Shown one piece after another: positions 8,263-17,232 of a DNA stretch of 64,000 nucleotides. The notes beneath the pieces are model-generated. The model did not search any database. It worked only from the letters and a program-made list of their open reading frames with translations, and was not told where the DNA came from. Made by a program: the position numbers and the translations under genes. The stretch is taken from assembly GCF_013761005.1 (NCBI RefSeq), contig NZ_JACDUS010000007.1:1-64000 (forward strand), read 5' to 3'. Each line of letters opens with the position of its first letter. Position 1 is the stretch's first letter. The DNA comes from Desulfosalsimonas propionicica (GTDB lineage Bacteria > Desulfobacterota > Desulfobacteria > Desulfobacterales > Desulfosalsimonadaceae).

Positions 8263-9300
8263 TTATTTGGTTTCTAAAATTGGGCCCTGGCTTGTCCCCT
8301 GATGATTTTGGCCGGCATATTCCCTGCTCAAAGAGCCGGTAAAATCCAGTATATACTTAAATCCCTTTCCGGCCAGCACCTGCGGCAAGAGATCGGGGGC
8401 GTTTTCCGGGGCAGCAATGCCCTGGATCAATGTTGCCGGAATCCGTTGATGGGCATCCAGAAAGCTCACGGCGCGCTGCATATCCGCAGGTGCCAATCCG
8501 TAGCTGCCTGAGATTGTAATCTCATGGTAGTGGATCAGGTCAATCAGATCGGTCTCAATGGTTGCGTTTTTTGTCAGGCCGCTGAAAAACAGGAAATGGC
8601 CGCCTTTTCGCAGTTTTTTCAATCCGTCGGCAAAGGCTTGGATATCCGGGCAGGCATTGATGACAGCATCAAAGCCGCTTTCGCGGGTATGGGTCGCGCA
8701 TGCTATTGTGGTGGCCTTTAAAAAGGGGTGCGCAGCCTGGATTTTTTCCTTGTTTTTTTCAATTATCATGGGTTTGCCCCCGGCCGCCTGAATGACGAGG
8801 CCGGCCAAAAGCCCCATGGTGCCGCCGCCGTAAATCAAAAAGCGAGGGTTTTTCTTTACAGGGAAGTTTGCCAGGGCATGGAAAATACAGCCCATTGGCT
8901 CGGCAAAACAGGAAATGGCCGGATCCAGGGTTTCGGGAACAGGGATCAGGCTGTGCGCAGGGGCGATGATTTCGTCGGCAAAACCGCCGTCCCTGTGAAA
9001 TCCCAGAATTTGTAGATGTTCACACCGGTTTTCCCGTCCTGCCCGGCAGTGCACACATGTGCCGCAGCTGATACCCGGCCATATGACGTAACGGTTTCCC
9101 CGGTTGTCGGCAACCGCCATTTCATGGCCGGGCACCCGGGGCAGGATCAGATCCCGGTGCCCCTGGTCCCACATCTTTGCATCTGTCCGGCATATGGCGC
9201 AGTAAAGCACCCGAAGGCGTATCTCGCCTTTGCCGCTTTTTTCCAGTTTGTTGTTGTTTTGGATTTCCAGGCATCTGCGGTCGGTCAACACTATCCTCAT
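8263..9300 (-). CDS. Zinc-type alcohol dehydrogenase family protein (MDR superfamily)
   Basis: This 345-residue protein has the medium-chain dehydrogenase layout. The catalytic zinc ligands are visible as CRTD near residue 37 and GHE near residue 59. The structural zinc Cys group is CGTCVHCRAGRENRC (about 80-94). The nucleotide-binding motif is YGGGTMGLLAG near 155. GAGGAGG lies four bases before ATG 9300. It is 45 bp downstream of the TrpD-like gene, so both probably lie behind the cobalamin riboswitch at 10523-10725. It should oxidise or reduce an alcohol, polyol or aldehyde with NAD(P); the substrate is unknown. Confidence 0.8.
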   Translation of the reverse strand: MRIVLTDRRCLEIQNNNKLEKSGKGEIRLRVLYCAICRTDAKMWDQGHRDLILPRVPGHEMAVADNRGNRYVIWPGISCGTCVHCRAGRENRCEHLQILGFHRDGGFADEIIAPAHSLIPVPETLDPAISCFAEPMGCIFHALANFPVKKNPRFLIYGGGTMGLLAGLVIQAAGGKPMIIEKNKEKIQAAHPFLKATTIACATHTRESGFDAVINACPDIQAFADGLKKLRKGGHFLFFSGLTKNATIETDLIDLIHYHEITISGSYGLAPADMQRAVSFLDAHQRIPATLIQGIAAPENAPDLLPQVLAGKGFKYILDFTGSLSREYAGQNHQGTSQGPILETK

Positions 9301-9345
9301 AGCCCCTCCTCTGCGGCAATCATCCCTTTGCTTGCAGGGCTGTTG

Positions 9346-10458
9346 CTATTCAATCCATTTCTCCAGGGTTTGCAGTCCTGTTTCCGGGTCCCGGTTCTGA
9401 GCGGCAACCCAGGCCCGCAAGGTGGCCAATGCGTCCCCGCTTTCCATGGCATTGGCGGCGATTTCCAGGCCGTCATCAATGCCTGAGACCATGTCCGCGG
9501 CATAGAAAATCAGTGCGGCATTGAGCATGACCGCTTCTTTACGGAGACTGTTTTCCTTGTTGCGCATAAGGCGGACAAAGCGGCGGGTCTCTGTGTCCAT
9601 GTTGCCTGAAGGCGCCAGATCCCCGGGATCGCCTTTGCCCAGGCCGTATGTCTGCGGATAAAGGGTAAAGGTTTCAATTTCGCCGGATTCAAGAAGCCTT
9701 GCACAAAAAGTGGGCCCGATTACCGAGGCTTCATCCATTCCGGTCTGCTCAGGGGCTGCGCCGTCTGCTGCCCCGTGGACAACAATGGCTTTTTGGTAGC
9801 CGATGGCTTTCATTACCCGGATGACCGGCAGGATCATCTCCCGGTCATACACGCCCCGCAAACCCGTTGCGGGCATGGCCGGGTTGGCCAGCGATGCTGC
9901 AATATTGAGGGTGGAGCCAAAGTGGATCATAGACAGAATCCGGCCCAGGGCGCCGGGATGAACAGTGGCGCTCATGCCGTTGAAAAGGCCGATACCGGCG
10001 TTTTCAATGCTTCTCGCCACCATTTCGGCCGGGCATTCGACATCCACGCCAAGGGCCTCGGCCATATCCACTGTTCCGCAGCTTGAAGTAATGGACCGGG
10101 AGCCGTGCCGGGCCATGCAAATGCCTCGTGCGGCTGCGGCCACGGCTGCTGCCGTACTGATATTAAAGGTCTTGAAAGTGTCCATGCCGGTGCCGCTGTT
10201 TTCAACCGGCAGCAGGCCGGGGCTAAGGGGAATTTTGACCGTGTCCAGTTGATAGATGGCATCCCAGGCGCCGGCGATTTCCGCCTCTGTTTCGCCTTTT
10301 GTCCTAAGGGCGGCAAGAAAAGCGCCCTGCTGCATTTGGGTGGTGGAATCGTTTAAAACAGTGGCAAAAGCCTGTTCAGCTTCTTTGCGGGAAAGGTTTT
10401 CACGGCGGGTCAGCCGGGAAATGAGGGCACCGAATTCGTGATGGATTGCTGCTGTCAC
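9346..10458 (-). CDS. TrpD-like phosphoribosyltransferase / family 3 glycosyltransferase
   Basis: This 370-residue protein resembles anthranilate phosphoribosyltransferase. It has an N-terminal helical domain (LTRRENLSRKEAEQAF) followed by a PRPP-loop-like GTGMDTFKTFNIST (about 100-113) and ARHGSRSITSSCG. In TrpD the corresponding loop is GTGGD...NIST, so the insertion MDTFKT marks a divergent subgroup. GTG 10458 is chosen because AGGAGG lies directly upstream. The start lies right after a hairpin in a riboswitch leader, so B12 probably controls its translation. No trp genes are near, so tryptophan synthesis is unlikely. It may transfer ribose phosphate to another aromatic acceptor, possibly in cofactor metabolism (inference). 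Confidence 0.65.
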   Translation of the reverse strand: MTAAIHHEFGALISRLTRRENLSRKEAEQAFATVLNDSTTQMQQGAFLAALRTKGETEAEIAGAWDAIYQLDTVKIPLSPGLLPVENSGTGMDTFKTFNISTAAAVAAAARGICMARHGSRSITSSCGTVDMAEALGVDVECPAEMVARSIENAGIGLFNGMSATVHPGALGRILSMIHFGSTLNIAASLANPAMPATGLRGVYDREMILPVIRVMKAIGYQKAIVVHGAADGAAPEQTGMDEASVIGPTFCARLLESGEIETFTLYPQTYGLGKGDPGDLAPSGNMDTETRRFVRLMRNKENSLRKEAVMLNAALIFYAADMVSGIDDGLEIAANAMESGDALATLRAWVAAQNRDPETGLQTLEKWIE

Positions 10459-10522
10459 AAAACACCTCCTGATAAATGTTATCAGAAGGATTTGATCCAG
10501 CAAAAATCCTTAACTTCCGTCA

Positions 10523-10725
10523 GGGCAGGCTTTCCGGCTTACGGATCTTCCTTGAACCGCGCCTTCCCCCCAGGCAGTGACTTCCTGAAAGTGGCCTTAT
10601 GCGGTTGTTGTCCCCGGATCACGGCAACGGCTGGCATGCGATGGACTTGCACCATCTTTCCTTTTACCCGGAAGCTGCCCGCCAAATCTTCTGCAGGTAT
10701 CTCCCGGCACCCTGACAGGTACACT
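10523..10725 (-). promoter_or_regulatory. Cobalamin riboswitch (a)
   Basis: Read on the minus strand it has the ordered blocks of the cobalamin aptamer: GGTGCAAGTCC, GCCAGCCGTTGCCGTGA, GGCCACT, GGGGGAAGGCG and a B12 box, AAGCCGGAAAGCCTGCC (10524-10540). Between the aptamer and the TrpD-like gene are an AAGGATTT/AAATCCTT stem and CTGATAA-CAT-TTATCAG, which abuts the AGGAGG of that gene. Control at translation initiation is therefore likely. Confidence 0.85.
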
Positions 10726-10728
10726 TTT

Positions 10729-10757
10729 TTTTAATGCATGCCCGGATCTGTTGTCAA
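10729..10757 (-). promoter_or_regulatory. Sigma70-like promoter of riboswitch (a)
   Basis: TTGACA (10752-10757 on the minus strand), a 17-bp spacer and TTAAAA (10729-10734) lie just upstream of the aptamer. Beyond it, 10758-10966 holds no recognisable gene. Confidence 0.55.
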
Positions 10758-10966
10758 CAGCGTTTTTATTGTCATAAAATACCGCGTGACACCAGACGCC
10801 CTGAAATATGTCTGCCTGTTTATTTCAGCAGGGGATCACGCCCGGGATACCGCAAAGTTTATTGCTGTCCACACAGAAGACCTTTATCCGGCGACAGGGC
10901 CAATGTCCCGCTGTAAGACCACGTCAAAGGACATTATTACAGTTGAAGTCCAATTGATGCAGTGGC

Positions 10967-11665
10967 TCAGCGCCGGAAGGCCAGCAGGGCGTAGAAGGCG
11001 TCCGGGTCCCGCCACAGTATTTCCGTTTGTGAAAACCCGGATTCCCCGGCGATTTCTTCCAGCATGGGGATATGCTCCTGCCGGCCATGATCAGACCAGT
11101 GACGGCAGAGCATCTCTTTCTCATCAGGGGTCAGTTCCGGCCAGTTCCGGCAGGCAAGGGAGATGCGCTCCAGGAACCCGGCCCGGTTTTCTGTTTCCAG
11201 GAGCACGGGGTCGTGGCATATAACGGCTCCTGCCGGGGACAAAAGCGTGAAGGCTTGTTGAAAGAATAACCGCTTTTGTTCCTGAGGCAGATGATGGAGG
11301 AAAAGACCGAGCCAGATCACATCCATGGGGGCCTGAATGCTGTGCAGGGCCTCGGTGTAATCCGCACAGATGAGATGCCATGTACAGGACAGTCGCTGAT
11401 ACAGATGGGACCGGGCTTGCCCGAGAACCTGCGGCGAATTGTCGATACCGATGTATTCAGAAACAGGATGGTCTTCCAGAATCAGCGAGATATCATCTGC
11501 GTCCCCGCACCCGATATCCAGGATCCGGGGACAAGGTGCGCATTTCTTTGTCAGGATTTCCCTGAGCCCCTGATACGCCTCTGTATGGCACATCCGGTTG
11601 GCTTTTTTGGCTTTTTCAAACACAGACCATTTTTCAAATCCGGCTTTCACCTCATGCTGTTTCAT
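10967..11665 (-). CDS. Class I SAM-dependent methyltransferase
   Basis: This 232-residue protein has SAM motif I, ILDIGCGDADDISL, near residue 48, the acidic motif II YIGIDNS, and a motif IV-like DVIWLGLFLHHLPQ. It is the last gene of a minus-strand cluster (TonB receptor, binding protein, two methyltransferases). It lies 79 bp after the preceding methyltransferase, with only a weak ribosome site. The C-terminal half (HWSDHGRQEHIPMLEEI) suggests a small-molecule substrate. In this setting it may help make or modify a metal-binding metabolite, which is inference; no acceptor can be named. Confidence 0.75.
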   Translation of the reverse strand: MKQHEVKAGFEKWSVFEKAKKANRMCHTEAYQGLREILTKKCAPCPRILDIGCGDADDISLILEDHPVSEYIGIDNSPQVLGQARSHLYQRLSCTWHLICADYTEALHSIQAPMDVIWLGLFLHHLPQEQKRLFFQQAFTLLSPAGAVICHDPVLLETENRAGFLERISLACRNWPELTPDEKEMLCRHWSDHGRQEHIPMLEEIAGESGFSQTEILWRDPDAFYALLAFRR

Positions 11666-11744
11666 TTTTTCTGGCCTTTTCAGACTTGCATTTATTGTTT
11701 ATCCCGCTGACACACCATATGCGGCAAAATTTGAAATGCCCGGT

Positions 11745-12422
11745 TCAGGTTGTTGTCTGTACAGCCCCGGGGACTGTGCCCTTGCCCGCTATGAGAACAA
11801 AATGGTCATGGGCGTCGTTGATCTTCTCAATATCAAGACCCGCCCGGTTTAACATCTGCTGCAATTCCTGCTGATCCGGCATCATGTCCCGGGCCACAGC
11901 CGTTCCCGCCTTACGGTGCAGGTCATTGATCTCATTGCTGCCAATCAGGTGCAGGATCATCAGCCTTCCGCCGGGACGCAGGCACCCGGCCATGATTTTG
12001 GCGGCTTGTTGCGGGTCGTCAAAATGGGGAAAGACCTGGTGACAAAAAACCAGATCCACTTCCTCCCCGGGCAAAATGCAGGCTTCCATGGCCGCGCAGC
12101 GCAGATGTACATTGGGCAATTTTCCCACCTTGCGGTGAGCCTTTTGTACCATTTTGGAGCTGATGTCCATGGCCAGAATCCGGCCCTGCGGACCCACCTG
12201 TTCGGCCAGGATACGGGTCAAACGGCCGGTGCCGCATCCGGGCTCAAGCACGGTCTGTCCGTGCAGGCTTGGAAGGGATTGGATTGCCTGCCGGATCCTG
12301 GCTTTTTCTTCGGGCGAGTATTCCAGCGCAGCCCACGGGGATTCCGCATGGGCGTCAAAAAATTCCGCCTTGGCTGTATTGAGTTTATATTCCCGGCCGT
12401 GGCCGCTTGAAGTCTGCAACAT
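11745..12422 (-). CDS. Class I SAM-dependent methyltransferase (UbiE-like)
   Basis: This 225-residue protein has SAM motif I, VLEPGCGTGRLTRIL, near residue 57, motif II ILAMDIS, and the post-motif segment LRPGGRLMILHLIG typical of UbiE/Methyltransf_11 proteins. GGAGG precedes ATG 12422. Only two bases separate it from the stop codon of the binding-protein gene, so the two are translationally close. It is not obviously similar to its neighbour at 10967-11665. The substrate is unknown; clustering with a TonB receptor and a chelate-binding protein points to metabolism of an imported or secreted ligand (inference). Confidence 0.75.
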   Translation of the reverse strand: MLQTSSGHGREYKLNTAKAEFFDAHAESPWAALEYSPEEKARIRQAIQSLPSLHGQTVLEPGCGTGRLTRILAEQVGPQGRILAMDISSKMVQKAHRKVGKLPNVHLRCAAMEACILPGEEVDLVFCHQVFPHFDDPQQAAKIMAGCLRPGGRLMILHLIGSNEINDLHRKAGTAVARDMMPDQQELQQMLNRAGLDIEKINDAHDHFVLIAGKGTVPGAVQTTT

Positions 12423-12424
12423 GA

Positions 12425-13525
12425 TTACCTCCGGTTTCTTCGAATGAACGGGGCTTTTGACCCAAGGGGACCGTAATCTTTGACCATATGTTCATGTACA
12501 GGCGCCCCGATCAGAAAAGTGTATATTTCGTCTGCCTTTTCAGATAGATCCACGTCGGCAAAGGGCTCCGGGTGCATGATTTTGCCAACAGCATAGGCAT
12601 CACACAGCACCGTGCCGATATTGGTCGTATACCAGTTAAACGGGTGCAGCATATAAACTCGATCCCGGGCAAAAGCCGCCAGGGCATTATAAATTCCGGG
12701 ATTTTTTTTGTAGGCCCTGGCGGCCAGAGCCAGCCCCCCTCCGTCGATAAAGATTGTTCCGGGATTCAGCTTGAGAAGCGTCTCCTTGTTGGTAAACACA
12801 TGGGTTCTTTGCCGCGCGTCCATGTCCCTGGCAATATTGTCCACCAATACCCAGTCAAACGGGGCGTATTTCTGTTCCGTGCTTTCAAGCCCCTGCACCC
12901 CCCGGTATCCGATACCGCCCACGTATGCCTCTGGCTTTTTCGGGGCAGTGCTTTGTTTTGCCCGGGCCAGCAAGTCGCTTTGCGCATCCAGGATATATTG
13001 GGTCACTGACGCCGCCCGTTGTTTTCGGTCCAGGATCCGGCCGGCCAGATCCAGGGAGTCAAAAACCGTGGGGTCAAAGGTGGCAAAAGCGCCATAACTC
13101 AGAACGACTACAGGAATGTCCAGAACGGACTGTACTTCTTCAGCCAAAGACCCGTCCATGTAGGTCACAAAAATGAGTTCAGGGTCCAGCCTGACAATCA
13201 CTTCCATATCCGGTTTTTGATTGATGCTGGCCGGTCCTCCGGGTCCGCATACCGGAAGGTCGTGGAGTCCGGGGTTGGCCAGCCAATACGGACGTCCCCG
13301 GGGATGCTGTTTTTCCAGGGATTCCACCCCGACAACGTTGTCCAGGGCCCGGAGATAAACGATGAGACGCAATGTCCCCGGCCCCAGGCATATGATTCGT
13401 TCCGGATCACGGGGCACGGTTACCGACCGGCCGGACATATCGGTTACAGTAAGTGTGTCGGCCATAAGCGGCGAAACCATCAATAATGCGCACAACGTGC
13501 ATATACAAATCAGTATCCGGTTCAT
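12425..13525 (-). CDS. Periplasmic metal-chelate/corrinoid-type substrate-binding protein (BtuF/FhuD-like)
   Basis: This 366-residue protein has a signal peptide (about residues 1-22, ending LMADT). It then starts with VTDMSGRSVTVPRDPERII, the hallmark of class III periplasmic binding proteins for iron chelates, haem and cobalamin. Further family signs are LDPELIFVTYMDG and the late segment VYMLHPFNWYTTNIGT. No Cys lipobox is visible, so it is probably soluble in the periplasm. No permease or ATPase gene is adjacent, so it must use a transporter encoded elsewhere. It lies 78 bp after the TonB receptor; a CCGGCGGG/CCCGCCGG hairpin sits in the gap. Confidence 0.8.
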   Translation of the reverse strand: MNRILICICTLCALLMVSPLMADTLTVTDMSGRSVTVPRDPERIICLGPGTLRLIVYLRALDNVVGVESLEKQHPRGRPYWLANPGLHDLPVCGPGGPASINQKPDMEVIVRLDPELIFVTYMDGSLAEEVQSVLDIPVVVLSYGAFATFDPTVFDSLDLAGRILDRKQRAASVTQYILDAQSDLLARAKQSTAPKKPEAYVGGIGYRGVQGLESTEQKYAPFDWVLVDNIARDMDARQRTHVFTNKETLLKLNPGTIFIDGGGLALAARAYKKNPGIYNALAAFARDRVYMLHPFNWYTTNIGTVLCDAYAVGKIMHPEPFADVDLSEKADEIYTFLIGAPVHEHMVKDYGPLGSKAPFIRRNRR

Positions 13526-13603
13526 GATGCCAATCTCCAGTCAATCATCGCCTCCGGCGGGAACCTTTTGTCCCCCGCCGGAAAGCGATGATAAGTAAGA
13601 AAT

Positions 13604-15703
13604 TCAGAATGTAAATTCGCTCCGAATGCCGGCGGTAATGCCCGGCATGGGGTAACCCGCCCGCAGTTCATAGTCCTGGTCGGTAAGATTGTTGACATAG
13701 CCTTTAAGGGTAAAGTCGGTATATCCGAGATGAAACGTATGCTGCGCACCGATATCCACCGTGATCACGTCACCCAGTATCTGATCCTGCTTGCTTTGCC
13801 GCTCATCGATGTATTTTGCGTTGAGCGATACCCTGCCGCCTTTCCAGAGCCTGTAATGCAGTCCCGTCTTGACGGTGTTTTGCGGCTGGTTCTCCATAAA
13901 GTAATGGGTCCCTTTGGAGTCAAAAGGATGATCATCATGGGACCAGTTTTTCCATGAATAGTTGAGGTAGCCGCTTAAGCCGTTGGACAGGCTTTTGCTG
14001 AGTTCGAGTTCAAAACCGTAGAGTTCCACGTCAATGTTGTAGACCTGTGCGCTTGGTTCGCCAGAGATATAGTTGTGTTGCTGATAGTCCGAAATATCCA
14101 TGTAATACGCAGCTGCGCGGAACTTGGTGTCAAAGCGCAATTTTTTTATAAACCCGGTTTCATATGTCCAGGATGTTTCGGTCTCAAGTTCCGGGTTTGC
14201 CGCCATATAAGCTTCTGTGGACGCACCCTGCGCCCATCTCCAGAGGTCTCAGATTCAAGGCGTGCGCATTTCACGGCTCACGGAGGCATAAAGGGACAGG
14301 TCCGGATTCAGTTCATAATTCAGGCGGGCCTTGGGACACCACTCCTTTTCAACCCGGCGATATTCATATTTTGCCTGTTCTTCAGGACTGAGCTGATAAA
14401 ATATGCCCCATCCGGGGAATCCCGCCTGATAGGCATCGCTGCGGAATTCATAGTAACGGGTCCCCCAGGTAAGGGTCAGAGCCGGTGAGATGGTCCAGGC
14501 ATCCTGGAAATAGGCGGACAGGATTTCATAAAAATCCTCGTTGTCATCATCTCCCTGGGCCCGGTATTCTCCTCCAATGGAGAAGGAATGGTTCTGTGCC
14601 AGGTCGCAGTCGAGGTATTTGATATAGACGCCTGTATTTAATTCTTCAGTCCCCGGTTGTTTATTTTGTTCTCCGCTTGCATTGTAATAAAATCTGTCGC
14701 GTTCGGATTGATGCTGATAGATTTGGGCTTCAAGATCACCGGGGCCGAGGGGTTGCTCAAAAAGCAGGCTGTATTCATTGGTTGTTTTTTCCCAGTAGGA
14801 ATCTCCGCCGGCATAGGCTTTGCCCTCATAATCGTGGGTAAAGGTGTCGATTTCATCGGCACGCACCACCGGATAGTCCGGGTCGTAGTTACTGGCCGGA
14901 TCATCCGGATCATTTATCACTGCATAGCCGGTCTGGTTATCAACATAATCCCAGCCGGCCGTCAGGGTCCCATGAGTGGGCAGAAAAAGCGAGATGCGGG
15001 AATTGAAGCTGGTGGTATTGTAGTCGTTGTTTCTGAGGTATCCGTCTCCGCTTCGGTCTGCAAGGGCAAGGGCGTAGCCGATGGCATTTGAAAACCCTCC
15101 CTCAATGTTGGCGCTGTGGCTTTCCGCTCCATAGGTGCCGAATTCGGTAGCAACAGCGATATCGGGTTTGAGATCATCTGTCTGTTTGCCTTTTTTGGTG
15201 ATGATATTGATGGCGCCGCCCATGGAGAATGGATAAAGAAGGGAGTGGCTGCCGCGGATAATTTCAATGGATTCCACGTTGTCTATCGGCATAGTGGTCC
15301 AGTCGATTTTGTAATATCCCATTCTTCCCATCAGCCGCATGGGTTTTCCATCCAGAAATATCTGGATCCGCGATTGATCCAGCCCCCTGATGTAGACCTG
15401 CTCAGAAGGGCTTGGGGTAATATTGGATTGCATGACGTCCAGGCCCGGGATTTCGTTTAACAGGTCCTGAACATGATGAATTCTTCCGGCTTTTTCAAAT
15501 TTGTCAACGTTGATCACCGTGACATCGGGTGTTACCTCCATTGCTTTTTCGCCCATTGGATGGGACCGGACAATGACCCTGTCCAGGCGGTATGGTGCCT
15601 GCTGCACGCTGGTTTTGTTTTCTTTGGCCTGCGCCTGAGCCGGGAGGCAAAAGAAAAGCCCCGCAGCCAGTAACAGGGCAAAGCGTAACTGAATGAATTT
15701 CAT
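13604..15703 (-). CDS. TonB-dependent receptor interrupted by two in-frame TGA codons
   Basis: One continuous reading frame of 699 codons runs from ATG 15703 to the stop at 13604, except for TGA at codon 483 (14255-14257) and codon 485 (14249-14251). The N-terminal part has a signal peptide, a plug domain with IRGLDQSRIQIFLDGKP and VESIEIIRGSHSLLYP, and most of the barrel up to SREMRTP. After the two TGA codons the barrel continues as DLWRWAQG and ends in a normal terminal Phe. The flanking frame is intact, so the gene is either a recent pseudogene or recoded. It heads a cluster with a binding protein and two methyltransferases. Similarity to BtuB/siderophore receptors is general only. Confidence 0.8.
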
Positions 15704-15853
15704 TTATCCTTCTCCTTTGGAGTTGGTTCAAAAATGATTTCACATGCCGCTAAGCCCGCCCGAAGCGCCGGCCCTGTTGAAAGCCGGATTGACACAGGGA
15801 TGATTTGGAAATAAATTAGTGAAAGCATACCTCTCCTCGGGGGGGCTTTGCCC

Positions 15854-15897
15854 GGGAAGGCAGCTTGAGCAGACTGGCGGGTCGCGGCTGCCTTCCC
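15854..15897 (-). other. Leader hairpin upstream of the TGA-interrupted receptor
   Basis: A perfect 11-bp inverted repeat (GGGAAGGCAGC/GCTGCCTTCCC) closes a 22-nt loop. On the minus strand the 5' arm plus loop loosely resembles the 3' part of a cobalamin aptamer (GGGAAGGC, then a degenerate B12-box-like AGTCTGCTCAAGCTGCC). The aptamer core is not found upstream, so this may be a relic or a different element. The rest of 15704-16428 holds a MITE-like repeat and a terminator; no gene is seen. Confidence 0.35.
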
Positions 15898-15976
15898 TCT
15901 TCATACTGTTTGTTCAGCTTGTTTTATTTTGGGTTGGCATCACCTCCTTTCTTCCTTTTATTCATGGATTCAAAAA

Positions 15977-16139
15977 TGATGGCGGCGTAAAAGTCCAATA
16001 TCTGCGTTACGCGCAATTTCTCAGAATTTCACGTACGGATAACTACGCTGCATTCTACGAAATTGCGCAAGCCTTGATCTTGAACTTTTACGGCACCATC
16101 TACGGCACCATCTGAAATCAGACTTTTACGAAGGCATCA
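15977..16139. repeat. MITE-like repeat, copy 1
   Basis: The ends are inverted: TGATGGCGGCGTAAAAGT at the left against ACTTTTACGGCACCATC at the right, the latter partly doubled. The interior is palindromic (GCGCAATTTC...GAAATTGCGC). About 130 bp match a second copy at 18902-19055. It encodes no transposase. Confidence 0.65.
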
Positions 16140-16155
16140 AAAATGAAGCGCCAAT

Positions 16156-16215
16156 AAAAAAAGCCACGAAGGCGCAATACAGGTTTCGACCTGTTTTTTG
16201 CCTTCGTGGCTTTTG
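16156..16215. terminator. Bidirectional terminator downstream of cbiK
   Basis: An 11-bp stem, GCCACGAAGGC/GCCTTCGTGGC, encloses a second hairpin (CAGGT-TTCG-ACCTG). It is flanked by A and T runs on both sides, so it can work in either direction. Between it and cbiK (16216-16428) I see no gene. Confidence 0.65.
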
Positions 16216-16428
16216 GATTGTTTATGTTATACGGGTGGAGCAGGATTTAAGTGAAAATGCAATGTGTTCACATAAATCCTGGTTCTTATGCCTGCTGTTT
16301 GAACTTTCTGTTCAATTGTGCTGCTGGAAATACTTCGGATTTCCAATTTTAAAATCTATTATTTTGTATTGCGATCCTTTGAAGGTGTCAATAAAATTTT
16401 TTGCTCACCGTTTTTAGTTGATTCATTG

Positions 16429-17232
16429 TCATTGCCATTTCGGCATTTGACCGGTCAGTGAAACATCTTCCGGAATGACATCTATGGCACTTTCAATATG
16501 ATCGCCGAAAATATCGATTATCCCTGTATTTGTGCCAAGGCCCGCCATCTCCAGACAGACCTCGATGTTTTCGGATTCAAATGCACCTTTCCAGGAGTCT
16601 TCGTTACCGGCCAGATCCTCTTCAAAATGAACGCCGGCAACCAGCATCAGAGGCACGAGCCGCACCCGGCAAAAGCCGGCCGACTGCACGGCTGCGATCA
16701 CGGCGGCGCAATCCGGCCAATCTCCTTCCACGACTCCGACAAAGGCCCGGCTGCCGTATTTTTGCCGCAACAGGGACTCAAAGGCCGGGTAGACCGACCA
16801 GGCGCAGTGATCCGTGCCATGCCCGACAAACACGACCGCCTCCTGTGGATCTTTTTCAAAAACCGGCCTTATTGCTTCTGCCGCCTTGAAAAAATCGCCG
16901 GCACTGCAAAGCAGGGAATGGCCGATGGAGACGCGAAGGGGTCCTTTCAGGGCCTCATCCTTTAAACGATGGAATTCATGGCCGCAGATTACGTTTAGGG
17001 ACTGTACCACGGCCCATTGATAGCCCCGGCCGGCCAGTTCATCAAACACCGCAGCGGGCGGCGGCAGATCCACCGCCTTTTGCTTCATTTTGTGCCGCAC
17101 GATCCGGGAATTGTAGGCCCAGACAATTTCGTGGCCGGCAAAACGCTGTTTCAATCGGGCATGGATGTGTCCGTAGATTTGCCGCGCGCGGGTCGTGCTG
17201 CCGAATGCGGCAATAACAATGGGATGTTTCAT
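16429..17232 (-). CDS. cbiK: Anaerobic sirohydrochlorin cobaltochelatase CbiK
   Basis: This 267-residue protein matches CbiK, which inserts cobalt into sirohydrochlorin at the start of the oxygen-independent cobalamin pathway and needs no ATP. The family start MKHPIVIAAFGSTT is present. The two metal-binding histidine regions are visible as VGHGTDHCAW (about 137) and AGVHFEEDL (about 206). There is no signal peptide, so this is the cytoplasmic type. Length is normal for the family. Upstream on the same strand lies a collapsed remnant of TonB and radical SAM genes. A truncated second cbiK copy with the same N-terminus lies at 19804-19989, so this is the only intact copy in the window. Confidence 0.92.
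   Translation of the reverse strand: MKHPIVIAAFGSTTRARQIYGHIHARLKQRFAGHEIVWAYNSRIVRHKMKQKAVDLPPPAAVFDELAGRGYQWAVVQSLNVICGHEFHRLKDEALKGPLRVSIGHSLLCSAGDFFKAAEAIRPVFEKDPQEAVVFVGHGTDHCAWSVYPAFESLLRQKYGSRAFVGVVEGDWPDCAAVIAAVQSAGFCRVRLVPLMLVAGVHFEEDLAGNEDSWKGAFESENIEVCLEMAGLGTNTGIIDIFGDHIESAIDVIPEDVSLTGQMPKWQ

Noticed and set aside
10738-11223. 161-residue plus-strand frame
   Set aside because: It runs through the promoter of riboswitch (a) and antisense to a methyltransferase; no ribosome site and low-complexity Arg/Pro content.
14249-14257. General use of TGA as a sense codon in this organism
   Set aside because: Many genes in the window end normally at TGA, including several ATGA overlaps, so the genetic code is standard.
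15819-16115. 98-residue open frame on the plus strand
   Set aside because: Most of it lies in the MITE-like repeat; a related peptide appears in the second copy only because the DNA repeats. No ribosome site or family.
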